DNA of 64,000 nucleotides from Cololabis saira (lineage: Eukaryota > Chordata > Actinopteri > Beloniformes > Belonidae). The number at the start of each line of letters is the position of its first letter. Within the stretch, counting starts at the first letter, position 1. Shown in pieces: positions 50,656-63,366 of this stretch. Under the pieces are notes generated by a model. It saw only the letters and a program-made list of their open reading frames with translations, had not been told where the DNA came from and searched no databases. The stretch spans positions 20,531,941 to 20,595,940 of the forward strand of contig NC_084607.1 of the NCBI RefSeq assembly GCF_033807715.1, read 5' to 3'. Made by a program: the position numbers and the translations under genes.

Positions 50656-53600
50656 GTGAGTGTAATGTAAGGCAAGTTTATTTCTATAGCACAATTCAAC
50701 AACAAGGGGATTCAAAGTGCTTGAAAAAAACATTAAAACCTAAATTAAAAGCTTGATTTCAAATTTAAACAAAAGAAACAGTAAATAGGAACAATAGATA
50801 AAATCAGTAGTTAAAATATGATAACGTTTTGGAACTATAGATTTAATGTACAGAAAAGCTAGTTGTTTTCTGATGATTTTATTATATAAAGTTAAAGTTT
50901 TCACATGCAACATATTAATCATATCTCCTTTTCCACAGAAACATGTAAAACAAACTCTATTAAGTGGTATATAGAGAAACTGTATTACATACCTACTGTA
51001 GCAGTGCTCTGGTTTCTTCGTGTGATGGCATTAGGGATTGATCTGCCAGCTTTCCAGTTAGAGGACAACTGATTCTACTCACTAACTCACTGTTGAGCTT
51101 TGCAGCCTTACCAGCGTTGAACTCGGAGGCAAATACAATCGACGGAGGCAAATATAATCTTCAGCCGTTTTGGCATATTTATTTGAGACAAAGTACAACA
51201 CACTTTCTTTTGCCGTGAACAGAATGTCTATGCGTGATGACACCGCATGAGCCCCCTGGCCTGTACACTTGCGCCTCACTGTGGTAAAAACAAAATACTG
51301 CACCTCAGTAAAACAGCAGTACAATTACATATTAACTGAGTACACACATAGAATAATGTTTCTTAACACTCACAACCAACTGCATTTTTTTTTTTTTCAC
51401 ATGAAACAACCATAATGCAAACGTTCAAGCACAAGGATGCTGAATTCTGACAGGACAATTTAACGGCAGGTTCTGTGAGCACAGAATAAGCAGCTCAACA
51501 ACCTTAAGGTTGATGCAGGAAAAACATTCAAATTATCAAATCTTCGTTGTGTGGGACCAGGATTTGGTAGGCCAGGAATTGTCAGCTCCTGGCAAATCAC
51601 TAATGTCAATAAAGAACACTCAAGACAGCAATGTCCTTCACTCAGAAGACCAACTCCAGTCAGGTTGTATCGTTAACATAATTAGTTTTGCATTTTTACA
51701 AAATTAGTGTTATGTTGTATTATGTTTCCTTATGTAGAAGGAATGACTTGTTAAAACATAAATCTATCAGGTTGAAGTATATCTCTCGGGGAGAATATCA
51801 CCTGAACCCCATACTGCTTAATGCCAAATAACAAAAGACTTGTTATACCGTTCAACCAATGAGGAAAAGGCATGTAGGTGCAGGTACATGGAAATTGGCA
51901 AGTGAATGAGGAACCACCCTGAAAGATTTTCATATTTAAATCAACTGCAGCCAAGCCCCAAAGAAAACAAGGAGAGGTTGTCGGCAGGATTGCGACTTCT
52001 TCTTTTGTTTATTTTTATGACTTCTTATAACCTTTCCTCTTTTTTGTACCCCAGCTATGAACTGACAATTTATTCAATGTGAATTAAATTAACCATAAAT
52101 AAAGCATTTAAAATAACCTGCATACTGTATGTGTATACAGTTAAAAAAAATACCTTAAATAGATCTACACAAAAAATCCTTAAGAACTTGCTTTGAGAAA
52201 ATCTTTTGGATTTTCTAGTGACACATGACCACCGGTCAAAAGAAACTATGAAACATTACACTAAGTCAACATCTTACAACACTATTACTTCCATTTTTAG
52301 GAGTGATGTCAAATGGATTTGTTGTTGAGGTCTTTTAAAAATGTCTAAGATGCCATTAATTGGCACAGTTTGCTCAGTGATACGTTGGTCATTTCAACTA
52401 TACTATATTTACATGTATTTTGGTTACTCAGAGAGAAAGTAAGATTATATTTGGAATATTGGCAAAAACATCCTGCTTTGACAGGTTTATGTACAACAGG
52501 CTACTGATCAAGTACAATAGAAGCACAGGAATATAGTTCTGCTTTTACAGTGAATACCTTTATTGGATAGAAAAAAAGTCCTGATCGGTTCAGAGAAGTA
52601 GTTTAATCAAGCAACTAATCTGGAAATTTAATTAACATGATTTTTTAAGTGTTTACTTTAACAAGTCAGTTCAGTGACTGAAGGCAGTTTAAACCAAATA
52701 TTTTTGTCTTAACAAGGATTCCTTTTAAGAAATTCAAATAAATGAAAATTAGCAATGTTGCCTAGCAGGTTTAAAAGGCTCCTGGTTTGAATTTCTGTAG
52801 GAGCCTATCTATGTAGAGTTTGCATGTTCTCCCCATGGTTGCGTGGGTTTTCCCTGTGTACTTTGGTTTCATCCTACAGTCTAAAAACATGTATTAGGCT
52901 AATTGTGGGATTTAGATTGCCTGTAGAAGTGTGTGTGTGTGGTTGTTCGCCTTTATGTGGTGCAGCGATGGACTTTTCCTCAAATAAAGGAAATCTGTGT
53001 CATTCCATAAATAGCAAAACATTTATCATCATGGTTCCATCACAGTACACAAGTAAATAACAAAAGATAAAATGTCTATATTTAACTAAAAACAGTAGAT
53101 CAGTGAGCGGGGAGGGAAGTCCTACAGCTAAGGTTGGGGGATTGATCAAACAGGAAGTATAACACTAAATACATTTTGACATGACTGAAAAGTAGTAAGA
53201 TACAGAATAGCATATTTCCTTTTCCATGGGAAAATTTAAAAATGTGGAAAGTTAAATGTATGTGCTACTTCTAAACATCTCTAAGTGTTTCTTTCATTTC
53301 TCTCATTCTAGGGTGCGTCCCAAGATTTATAATCCAACATTTTAATCTTTGTCATTTTTTTACTGTTTTAGCTGACGAACTTGAGCAGTCGCCTCAGGAC
53401 TGGACAGAGGCTGAAGTAAGCACCTGGTTAACATCGATTGGAGTGAAGCAGCAGTATGTTAAAAAGTTGAATGAAAAAAAAGTAAATGGAAAAGCTCTCC
53501 TTGCATTGAATGTGGACTATTTGAAAAATAAGATTTCTATGAAACCAGGGCCGGCCCGTAAGATTATTCAAAAAAGGGACGAGCTTCTCAAGTCCAACGA

Positions 53601-56600
53601 AAAATCTCAGGGGACTAGAAAATGCACTAGTCTCAAGAAATCTGATGTACAGCAAAAGAGTAATCAGAGATCAGTTCCTACAGAAGATGGAACGTCTCCA
53701 GCAGAAGCTCCTGTCAGAGATCACGGTGCCTCTGGGGAAAACCAAACTACAATGGAACGACACATGTGTGCCTCAAAGGAGGACTGCAAACCACGGCCAT
53801 TTGATGAAGAAGGGATTGATTTCAACTATACAAAGCACAGAGTGCTGCTTCCTGAATCCGGTGTTTCCAATCTGACATCTCCATGCCATGAATATAAGTC
53901 TCTTGCTGTAGCTGCAACATTGGACCGCACAAGACTCCAAGCAAAGTTTGCTAATGAGGTTCTTAAATTTGCTACTGGCTGTATGAATATCAGATCAAAT
54001 GGCACGATACACTTTGGTGTGATGGATAGCAAGGAAAATGGAGGGTATGTCCATGGAGAAATAATTGGTATCCCTGTTAAAGAGAAGGACATCTATACAG
54101 ATGCCTTGGACTACATTGAAAAGAGCTTCTCCACCGACAATGAACATGTACGTCAGTGTGTGCGACCACCAAGGTTCATTGAGGTTATTGATCGAGAAAG
54201 TACTGAAAAGAGATATGTGGTAGAGGTTGATATTCTGCCTTCCATAACCATTGTTAAGGGGAAGGTTTATGCAGTCTGCTTGCCAAAGTTCAACGAGGCA
54301 ACTAACAAAGTGCAATATGAGAAAAAAGTGGTTCTACGAAGAGTAGGCTCAAAAACAGAGCCGGTGATAGACAAGGACTTGAATGATTTCTACCAGCGAA
54401 TCAAAGATCGTGATACACAGAGAGATGATGCAGAAAGAAATCAGTTCTTCAGTGCTCCATCGATGTCCCAAGATCTTGGAAGGAAGCTTACAATGTTAAT
54501 GACTAGCGGAAAGAAATTAATCGAAAAGGAAAAATGGTTAATTCTGGTCACAAACAAATTCAAACCCGATGACCTTTGCAGTATTCACTGGCTGCTCAAC
54601 ATGAACATTTTCTGTGTTTTTGACTTTGACCCAGACTCAAAGATATCTGGTCTTTGCAGTAGATATCTTCAGCACCATGCTGCAAACATGCATTTTCTGC
54701 ACAGCTACAGGAAGCCTGATAGCATGAGCATCGAAGAATTCACAAGACATCTGCATCTTTTCGAACAAACTAGTTGGATCTTTTGCAATGGGCGCACTGA
54801 CTTTAAAGGGGATGAAACTCAGTGTGACGAAATGACCTGGATCAAGAAAAAGAAAATTTTGCTCCGGGAATCTGTATTATTGATCTGTAAACAAATCTTG
54901 CCAAAAGCGGCATTTCAGGTTATTTTCCTTCTTACGTCACCAGTCGAGAAACCACTCCTACACACCTTTGATGAGTTTTTCACAGACATGGAGGGCCATG
55001 AGGACATCATCTGCATCTGTGAATCTGAGGAAAACTTCCAGAAGTGGCAAGGCTTTGCAGAAGGCTTGTGTGGAAAAGAAACTCTCAACAATGCCAGTGT
55101 TGTTGGGATGAAAATGAGTCACCTTGATGCAACACTGCAGCAAGTACAGCCTGTAAAAGCATGTGCCAGTAAACATCTGCCAGTATTTGTAAAGGGAAGA
55201 TGTCTTCTTGAAACTAAGTTAGAGGAACAAATGTATTGTCTGGACATTCTGACAATCGATCATTGTGATGAAACAACCGAAGACTCCATCAATGAGGACA
55301 AAGAAAAAATTGAACTTCAGTTTTACCGTGGTGGGAGAGTGACCTGGCTGAATTTATGGCTTGCTGAGAACAAACATGTCAAAGAGGTAATTGAAAGAGA
55401 TGCCTATCATGAAACATGCAAACTTCTCAATGATGGTTTGAGATGCAGTGCTGATCAGAGCCCTGTGAATTGTGTGAACATCTACCATCAACCAGGAAGT
55501 GGTGGCAGTACAGTGGCAAGACAAGTGCTGTGGAACAAGAGAAAAGATCTACGGTGTGCACTTGTGAAATCTTCATTCAACCCAGCTTCTATGGTTGCAC
55601 AGCATGCAGTACATCTAAGAGAGTATGAAGAAAAAGATCCTCAGAAGTGCCTCCCTGTGTTGCTCCTCATTGAAGACACGGAGAAAGAATATCTGGATGA
55701 ACTCAGGAATGAACTTGAGGTTGCCATTAAAATCAAAGAAATCCAGAAAGGAACTCTGTGTTTTATTTTGTTGAGCTGCAGACGTTCTCCTGACCCACAA
55801 AGGAGATGCAAGGAGTCCCCATTACAGAATGTGTCTGTCACTCACAAGCTGTCCAATCAAGAGAAGAGGATGTTTGCTGGAAAACGGCAAGTGCTTGAGG
55901 AACGACATGCTCCTGAGTTCATCCTGACATTTGTTTTACTGAGCGAAGAATTCTCAGAAGAATACATTCAACACTTTGTGAAGAATGTGCTCCAAGATGT
56001 TGACCGACAATCAGTTGAGATTCGCCTCATGCACTATGTTGCGTTGCTGAACACATATGTTCAGAACTCCTTCATCTCTCAGTCCCACTGTGAGGCCTTG
56101 CTTGGCTTAACCTTTCACATGGAGAGGTTTCGCCAGCATGAGTTTGAGAGATCCCTCAGTGATCCGGCTAAACTAGTCTTCTTGCACCTCAGAGATGACA
56201 CTACACACATCAAGTCAATCAAAATCATCCACTCACTTGTTGCAAAAGAAATTCTTCAACAGCTTCTGGGACAAAAAGACACCCAAAGCGCATTGGCAAT
56301 GAATCTGCTCCATGAGAAGGTGCTTTTTGACCACCGATTTGGAAGGAAGGAGTACCTCTCATTTTTGAGACAACTCTTCATAAGGCGGTCCAGAATAAGT
56401 AAAGGAGATGAATGTGATAGTAACTTCTCTCCTTTCATTGAGCATGTGTGTGAAAATGAGAAAAACCCAGACAAAGCAATTGAGCTACTGAAGGAGGCCT
56501 TCCAGTGCTTCGATCAAGATCCATTCTTTGCACAGCAACTTGCTCGTCTTCATTATACTTACGAGAAGTTTGAAGAGTCAAAGTACTGGGCAGAAAGAGC

Positions 56601-57999
56601 AGTTCAACAGTTGCCTAACAACTCATACATACTTGACACAAAAGGCCAGGTGTACAGAAAATGGTTCCAAGCAAAATGGAAAGCACTTGAAAGTGACAGT
56701 ATAATGAAGACACCCCAAAACACAGCAGAGGCTGTGGAGATTGCCCTGAAAGCCCTGGAGTGCTTTCAAGAATGTCAAAGGGCAGCTGACAATGATATGG
56801 AAGACTTCAACACTTCAGGGTTTTTTTCTGAAGTCGAGGTTGGATGCAGTCTGCTCAAACTGATCTCCTCACTGCAAGTGTTTGCAGACCAAACCAGTGG
56901 CCACTCAGAATGTAAGAAATATCTCCTAACAGAATACATTCCAGAAGAACTAAAGTCTGTCTGGGAACCATTTCATGGTCGTTTAAAAAACCTGCATAAG
57001 ACAATGCAAGATGCCTTGGAATGGATTTCAGAGGATCTCAGTTACTTCCAGACAGACACTGGTGATGAAAACGAAACCCCAAAAAGCAGTGAAGAGAAGA
57101 TAAGGAATCCTCTTGGATGGTGGGCCAAAAAATCTTCTGAGTATGGAAAGTACTTCAGTGAAACAGACTCTGCTGCTCTTCTGCAACGTGGACAGGTGAA
57201 CCCAGCTAACCTGACACCTTTCCACAAACGCATGATCATTGACGATCTTTGCAGTGGTAACATAATACACATCCTCTCCAAGGTAACGAACCAAAATGAT
57301 GCAGTTTGCCGTCTGGAGAATATCCTCTCTCTCTATCCAAGCAACCCGTTGAAGGCCAACTTTGGTCAAAGGGATATTGTCAATTACATTGCGGCCCACA
57401 TTTTACTCAACTGCCTAACACCACAAACTCAAAAGGTAGCTCATCTCAAAGATCTGCAGGATCTTTGTCTTCATTTACCATCCGATAAAAGGAAATGTGT
57501 GACAAATGCTCTCTTCTTGCTTACCATGGTGTTCTGGCCAGAGGATCGTGACAAAGACCACGAGAGAGAAAGGAAGTATGAGATTGTCCAGTCGGCAGTC
57601 GAGCATCTGGAAAAGAACTACTGGACGAAGATGAAAGACATTCCTCAGAGGAAAAGAAGGATTTGCACCCATTTCTTCCTGGGAAATGGGAATGGACTGA
57701 ATAAATTTATTCACAAGAGACAGTTCAACAAAATCACAAAAGGGGCCTCAGTCTTTGAGAAAAGCATGAAGTGGTTTGGTGGCAATGATAAAAAAATGAA
57801 CGAGATTGCCAAGATGCTCAAACCTGTATCAGGATGGACCGAGGATGGAGTGGTGTACCTTGAAGGGCCTCAGAAAACGAAGTTTAAAATTCAGCCTCTA
57901 AATGTCCCCTCTGTACCTCATGGTAATGAAAACATCACCTTCTACCTGGGATTCACCTTTAGAGGTCCTGTTGCCTACAACATTCTTGTGAAAAAATAG
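50652..57999 (+). CDS. SAMD9/SAMD9L-like protein B
   Basis: CDS is 50652-50655 joined to 53372-57999, 1543 residues. The spliced N-terminus is MADELEQSPQDWTEAEV; the frame is continuous with the large ORF, so the GTG-initiated start at 53443 is not needed. The domain plan equals protein A: SAM, AlbA_2/Schlafen-like (RSNGTIHFGV kept), SIR2-like middle, lysine-less P-loop (PGSGGST) with LLLIED, TPR-like helices, OB-fold-like end. Differences from A are scattered over the body but concentrated in the last ~85 residues (GGNDKKMNEIAKM in place of RGEAWTIPEITMM). Expected role as for A: cytosolic, interferon-regulated antiviral/translation-restraint factor. AATAAA at about 58626 is a likely poly(A) signal. 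Confidence 0.9.
51000..52640 (+). repeat. Locus-specific repeat R, copy in gene B intron 2
   Basis: Follows exon 2 as in gene A. Contains the solo LTR at 51091-51368. Otherwise colinear with 48600-49720 and longer on the right (AACATCCTGCTTTGACAGG part shared with 37115). Confidence 0.8.
51091..51368. mobile_element. Solo LTR, 278 bp
   Basis: Starts TGTTGAGC and ends TTCTTAACA (TG..CA with the inverted TGTT/AACA tip), flanked by the 5-bp duplication CTCAC (51086-51090 and 51369-51373). The two other R copies read ACTAACTCAC directly into the right flank (33725 and 48670 regions), giving two empty sites. Superfamily not determinable without an internal region. Confidence 0.85.
52752..52985 (+). 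mobile_element. Old tRNA-derived SINE relic
   Basis: A degraded head with B-box-like GGTTTGAATTTC is followed by GAGTTTGCATGTTCTCCCC and TGGTTGCGTGGGTTTTCC, the same body motifs as the SINE at 42981-43507 but plus-oriented and much decayed. Confidence 0.65.
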
Positions 58000-60900
58000 T
58001 ATGTCCTTTAAGAATGGGAGAGTATAAACTTAGTGAGGCAGAGGCTGAAAGTCCAGCTTATTACAAAGAGCAAAGAGGAACTATGAATATAAGCCTTATG
58101 TAATTTCATCATTTAGGTCATGCTGGTTAAATTAGGAAATAATGACAGGATGTAGATAATGCATCGTTTTGTAATATGTTCAATGGTTTGATGTATATAT
58201 ATTTCATTTTTTGTTTAATTTCTTTCTATATAAGGTGTGATTCTTTTTTTTTCATATAACTCAGAGGTTGTGAAATTATTACAAGCTTAAGATCATTGCT
58301 AGTCCAGTTAACTGCAAAACATATTAATGTATTCCAAATACTTCAAATATAATGAGATCCTAATAATGATTAAAGGACAACTGCAAGTCAGTTAGTAGGA
58401 TTTTTTAAAACTTTTATTATAATGAAATATGTGATTATGTTAACGTCTCTGTTTTCAGATGTGTAACAAGTGTCTTGTTATATAGTGTTTTCCTTTTAAG
58501 AAATACTAAAATAATTGTTTTCCAAGGAACAATAACCTTTTAGTTGGTATTTCTTTATTTGCAATATTTACCATGAGATTAAACTTTTTTCCATTATATG
58601 CCTATGTATTTAAAGCAATATAAAAAATAAAAACCATGCATCATAATTAATGTTGTTACTAATCTTTGGTATATTTAAGACCGACCTTTTTAAAAGATCC
58701 CTGCTAGAGCCCTGCGCGGGACTGTTTTCTTCATCCTGCTCCCACTGAATTTCTGACCATTACCGCCCGCACCCGCAACATGTGTGCTACACTCACGCCC
58801 GCATCCACAAAACTCTCAGAATTCATGCAATAATAGAGATGCATTGATTTTGTGTCTTTTCCCGTCCCGCAAGAGAAGTGTCCTAGACAAATATATATGA
58901 TTTAATGTTAAAATGATGGTGAGTTTGATGGATAATTGAGTGTTCATATGCTGCCTGAGCGAAAGTTGGATGCAAATCCATCATTGTCATGATCGCACAA
59001 GCTATTTCACCTTTCGTACACACGTCAATTATGTGATTGAGGTTATAGCAACGATGAGTGGCTCAAATAACACTACGGTAATAAATAACATAAAATAGAC
59101 AACATTAACAAATTAACTGAATGAATTTAACAAATGAATCACTTGGCCATTATATTGCTGTGGAGGAAGAGAATATTTCTGCCCGACTGCAATCCCAATC
59201 CTGTGCGTCTCTCTTCCAAGATGCGCCCACAGACACTAAACGCAGTTTCTCCAAATATATGACTTGCCTTGCTTTGTCTTTGTTTTGTAAAGACCTTGTT
59301 TGAGGTTCTTTTCAACGACATTGATTTCCATCTTGTTGCTAGACTACATACCAATCCTGCAGTGTTTTTTTTAGCCGCCCGCTCCCGCCCGCAACAAAGT
59401 TAAAACCGCCCACTCCCGTGAGATTTGCGTTGCGTTTTCATTATATGAAAATAACTCATTTTATGGATGTTTGGTTTTCATAAAAACAGTGATGTCATGT
59501 AAACTAAATTGCTCCTATAGGGATTCGTTTTGAGCCCACTGAATAATCGACCTTAAAAGATTTGAAAATTGAATTTCACACATTTTTAAGAAAAAGAAAA
59601 CATTCCATATGGAGTAATAACCAAAATGGGGGAATAAAGTTGATGGAAAAACTGCCTGAAGGACAGAAAAGTCCCTAATGACTTACAAGGGTTAAGCACT
59701 GATCCAGTTCTGTGAAAACAGAAGCCATGAACTCTGTTCCTCGCAAACGGAACAGATTGCAAGAAAAAAGGAGCTGCTGCCAGGAGACTGTAATGTTTGG
59801 TGGTAGACTTGTCAAACAAACAAGGTGGCGGCATGAGATTCAATTCAACTTTATTTATATAGCGTCTATAACAATACAAATTGTGTCTAGAAGGTTTCCA
59901 GAGACCCAGTATGGCCCCAGATTATTATCAGAATATGGGCTTTGTTGAGTCATATCCAATTATCAATGAAAACAATGGCAGGTGTATAAACTCCATTATG
60001 ACAAAAACATTAAGCCAAACTGGCAAGGAGAAACCATTTAAGAGGCTCATAAGGGGGACCCTCCTGCTGACAGCCAGCCAGGAAGAGGAAGAAAAGAGGC
60101 AAAATATGCACAGATATATTGTCAACGGTATCTCAGACAAAATATATTAGTAGTCATTATCTAATCGCTGGATTACTAAGAGTTCTACGTACATATTGCT
60201 GATATATGTTTAGTTGGTGTATGACTATATAAACAGGTGTAGACAGCAGACACTGAGGTGGTCAGAGGGTGGGACTGGCGGTCAGGATGTCAGTAGGAAT
60301 CCAACAGAGACATCTATACAGACAGATGGAGGTAAACACTGGGAGGGTCTGAGGGTGGGACTGCAGGTCATAATGCAGCTCTGGAAGCTCTGGCCTGTAA
60401 ACATGTCCAGAAGAGAAAAATAGGCATCCTTATCCTTATGAGATACTTCTAATTAATAACTGGATTGAGCTGAGGAAATGGAAGAGAAGCGTATCTCTAT
60501 AGCAGCTCTATAGCAGCATATCCACAATGAAGCTAAGTTTAAGATGAGCTGCTCTAATGTTGGTCTGTAGCTGCAGCCATGACTACTGACCCTAACACAC
60601 TAAAGTAACTATGTGCTTGACTAAACATTTAAAGTTTGGTTTTAAAGGTGAATGTGGTGTCAGCCTCCTTAACCCAGATTAGAAGTTGGTTTCATAGTAA
60701 TGGTGCCTGATAGCAGAAGGCCCGTCCTCCAGATCTACATTTGGATACTCTATATAGGAACTACGAATAAAGCTGCCCTCTGAGAACGGAGAGCTCTGTT
60801 AGGAACATAAAGTAATATGAGGTCTTCCAATACCGTGGAGCTACGCTGTAAAGGACTAAATACAGAGGTAAGAGAATTTTGAATTGTATTCTAAATTTTA

Positions 60901-61441
60901 CGGGGAGCCACTGGAGGGAGGCAAACACTGGACAACCATGGTCGCTCTTGGATCCCTCTCAGCGCTGAGCTGGAGGCTATTCAGACCATTACCTGGGCAT
61001 CCTACTAATAAAACATTACATTTTATTTCATTTAATTTATTGATTAATTCCAGATTAATGTCAAAACCATTGTATAACAATGTTAGCTCTAGTATGAATC
61101 TATGCATCTATCTACAAATAGATATACATTCACTTGTACACACATGTATACACACACAATTGAAGATATATAATCCCTTGTGAATACATTTATATAAATA
61201 AATGAATTTATTTTAACTGAATGTACACAAAATAAATAAATCTATAAAGTAAATTTGTAGCCAATCTGCACACACATAACAATACACATAACGCACAATC
61301 CTGTTTAACATGTCTGAAAAGGGGTAGGAAGAAGTAAAACGTAAAATCCCTTCTCCAATATTCCATAATTACACTTCCTATCCATCCGGTTTTCTGAGTC
61401 TTATGAATTTATTAAAAAAAACAAAACAACCAAAAGCAAAC
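58000..61441 (+). repeat. Duplicated 3' flank, copy 2
   Basis: Colinear with 43766-46742. Starts in the gene B 3' UTR. An extra segment at about 58680-59440 with repeated CCCGCCCGC/ACCCGC motifs has no counterpart in copy 1 and looks like an inserted repeat of unclear type. The non-LTR fragment at 59838-61010 is shared. No gene. Confidence 0.8.
59838..61010 (-). mobile_element. Non-LTR element fragment, (TTGAA)n tail, copy 2
   Basis: Counterpart of 45244-46310, inherited through the duplication rather than an independent insertion, because the flanks match too. It keeps an extra middle piece (60330-60400 and 60690-60770) lost from copy 1. Confidence 0.65.
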
Positions 61442-61562
61442 ATATAAAATATCTTTCTGTCTCATTAATACCAACAATGTTGGAGCTAAATCATTACTAG
61501 CAAACTATTAAATAATTATAAATATATATTTTTTAAAAAGTGATTTTTAGTGATTAATTGTA

Positions 61563-62386
61563 TTAAAGGTATAGTCCTTGATTTTGGAGAGCTAGCAGGA
61601 TTTGAAAGTGGCACCTCCTCTAAGCCCCACCCCCTCCTCCCCCTCCCGTCAGCGCTCCGTCCAAAGCCACGCCCCCACAAACTTTGGGGAACGCGCATTT
61701 GCAGGACTCCAGTTTTCCAGGACATTTTAGACAGCACATTTTCAACAAAACTGCCCCATATACACCTGTAAGCGAGGCCGGTTTTAGGGGGGGGCAGGGG
61801 TGTGCTGTGCCCACTCAAACGTGCATCCTGCCCACCCAATCAAAGTTATGAGGATCCTTAATTTTTTTTATAATTTTATTTTTTTATAAATATAAAAACA
61901 TATCACAGAATATGTGTACCGTTTCTGATTGGATGGGCCCTGCGCATCATTTTTAGACACAACAATGAACCCATACCGCAAAAGTTGTGTCTCGGCGGAG
62001 GGACCCGACGTCCCAGCAAAATGGGGGCGGGGTGTTACACTGGGATACTCTGAGCCGAGGAGGACCCGTGGGAAGTGGACACAGGGGCTGGAAGCAGAGT
62101 GCGCGCATGGGACAGAGGGGGGCGTGGGCGGGACTTAAAATGAAGGCATCTGATTGGTTCTTTCCCCCCTGCCAATCCTCTGGTCCTCTGACCAATCAGT
62201 GCCATTCGGAGCGCAAAAAACAGATTGGTCAGAGTTTTTACAGGATTAAAGCTGTCTGAGAGGTCGGATTTTTTTTCTTTCCTTTTTCTGAACACATTAT
62301 TCACTGGCTACTCTCAGGATGGAAGGACCATTTCACCCAGTATAACAATAAATGTTTTTGAATATGATCACAGACTATACCTTTAA
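61563..62386. mobile_element. 824-bp MITE with TTAA edges
   Basis: TTAAAGGTATAGTC at the left and GACTATACCTTTAA at the right are perfect inverted repeats that include TTAA, compatible with a piggyBac-like TTAA duplication. The interior is GC-rich with CCAATCAG-type motifs. Its short ORFs are not supported as genes. Confidence 0.75.
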
Positions 62387-62838
62387 CACTCGGAAAAAAA
62401 TATTAACAAAATATTAGCAAATGTGTAGATAGATTCCCACTATTACTGTTACTATTATTAAACCAGAAAGGAAACTGAATAGGATACACTGCTGCTGTAG
62501 TGTATGGCCATAATCTGTTGCAGGTTGATCTTTTTTGTCCCAGTTTACTTGCCATACTATTGACGTTCGCTTTTATGTGGCCATCATAGATGCGTCAATA
62601 ATTTCATTTGAAGAGGGAATAATATTATAATTTCTGTTCACTTCGGGGCAGATGTTTTTTTTTATTTGCATTATTTATTGCCGAGTTAGAGGACTTTTTT
62701 CTCCTGCTGATCGGTTTTAGTTTAAAGCTATAAACGCCGAGAGACAACTGAAAAAGTTCGCCTCCTAAACGGCCAAAACGTATTGTATATTTTAACAATT
62801 TAACGCAAAACCCCTCTTTTGGCTTATTATAGGCTACA
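62387..62838 (+). promoter_or_regulatory. gaa upstream region / 5' UTR
   Basis: AT-rich interval between the MITE and the gaa start codon. No TATA or CpG-rich core is obvious. The transcription start may be here or further upstream with a splice. Confidence 0.35.
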
Positions 62839-63366
62839 ATGGTTTTGTTGTATGGCTTCACTGTTGTGCTTCTTATCGCCTCGTCTTCGCTGTCATGCTT
62901 CTATCTCAACTATTCGTCCAGCTACGAAGTCAGATCGCTTAGGTCAGTCAATGGAAACTACAAGGGGAGCATAACTCGTGAACTTCCAGCTGGCAATCCA
63001 GCCCAAACCCAGAACCTGTCAAAAAGCGGTCTGCAGCCAGAGTACACCCAGAATAATCTTATTCCCAGAGCAGGTTGGTGCGCCATGGCGCCTGCGCGCC
63101 GCTTCTCCTGCGGCAGAGAGCGGCTGCTGGGCCGGGCGGAGTGCGAGCAGCGCGGATGCTGCTACGCGGCTCTGCCGGGTTCTGCAGGGCCGCCCTGGTG
63201 CTTCTACCCCCGGCTCTACCCGGGATACAAACTAGGCCCCTTCACTCCCACCATGCATGGGCAGGCTGCCCCCCTGACTCGAACCGTACCTTCACATCTC
63301 CCCAAAGATATCCGCACCCTGAGACTAGAGGTCGTAGAGGAGGCTGCAGGCTGCCTGCACCTCACT
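62839..63366 (+). CDS. gaa: Lysosomal acid alpha-glucosidase, first coding exon (partial)
   Basis: 176 codons from ATG (context ACAATGG) to the in-phase donor at 63367 (CTCACT|GTGAGT). A hydrophobic N-terminal segment (residues ~4-25) acts as signal/anchor. A P-type trefoil domain from Cys81 to about 120 shows the expected six cysteines with the GCCY and WCF motifs. YPGYKLGPF, LTRTVPSHLPKDI and TLRLEV then match the start of the N-terminal beta-sandwich of family GH31 enzymes. Acid alpha-glucosidase hydrolyses alpha-1,4 and 1,6 links of glycogen in lysosomes. Trefoil plus GH31 also occurs in sucrase-isomaltase and maltase-glucoamylase, but the single short leader and the PKDI.TLRL wording favour GAA. 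Remaining exons lie outside. Confidence 0.85.

Noticed and set aside
53443..53445. Start of gene B at this GTG
   Set aside because: It would delete half of the SAM domain. The frame is open upstream to the acceptor at 53371 and joins exon 2 in phase.
61929..62304. Overlapping ORFs in the GC-rich block
   Set aside because: Inside a MITE with perfect TTAA-containing inverted ends; open frames follow from base composition.
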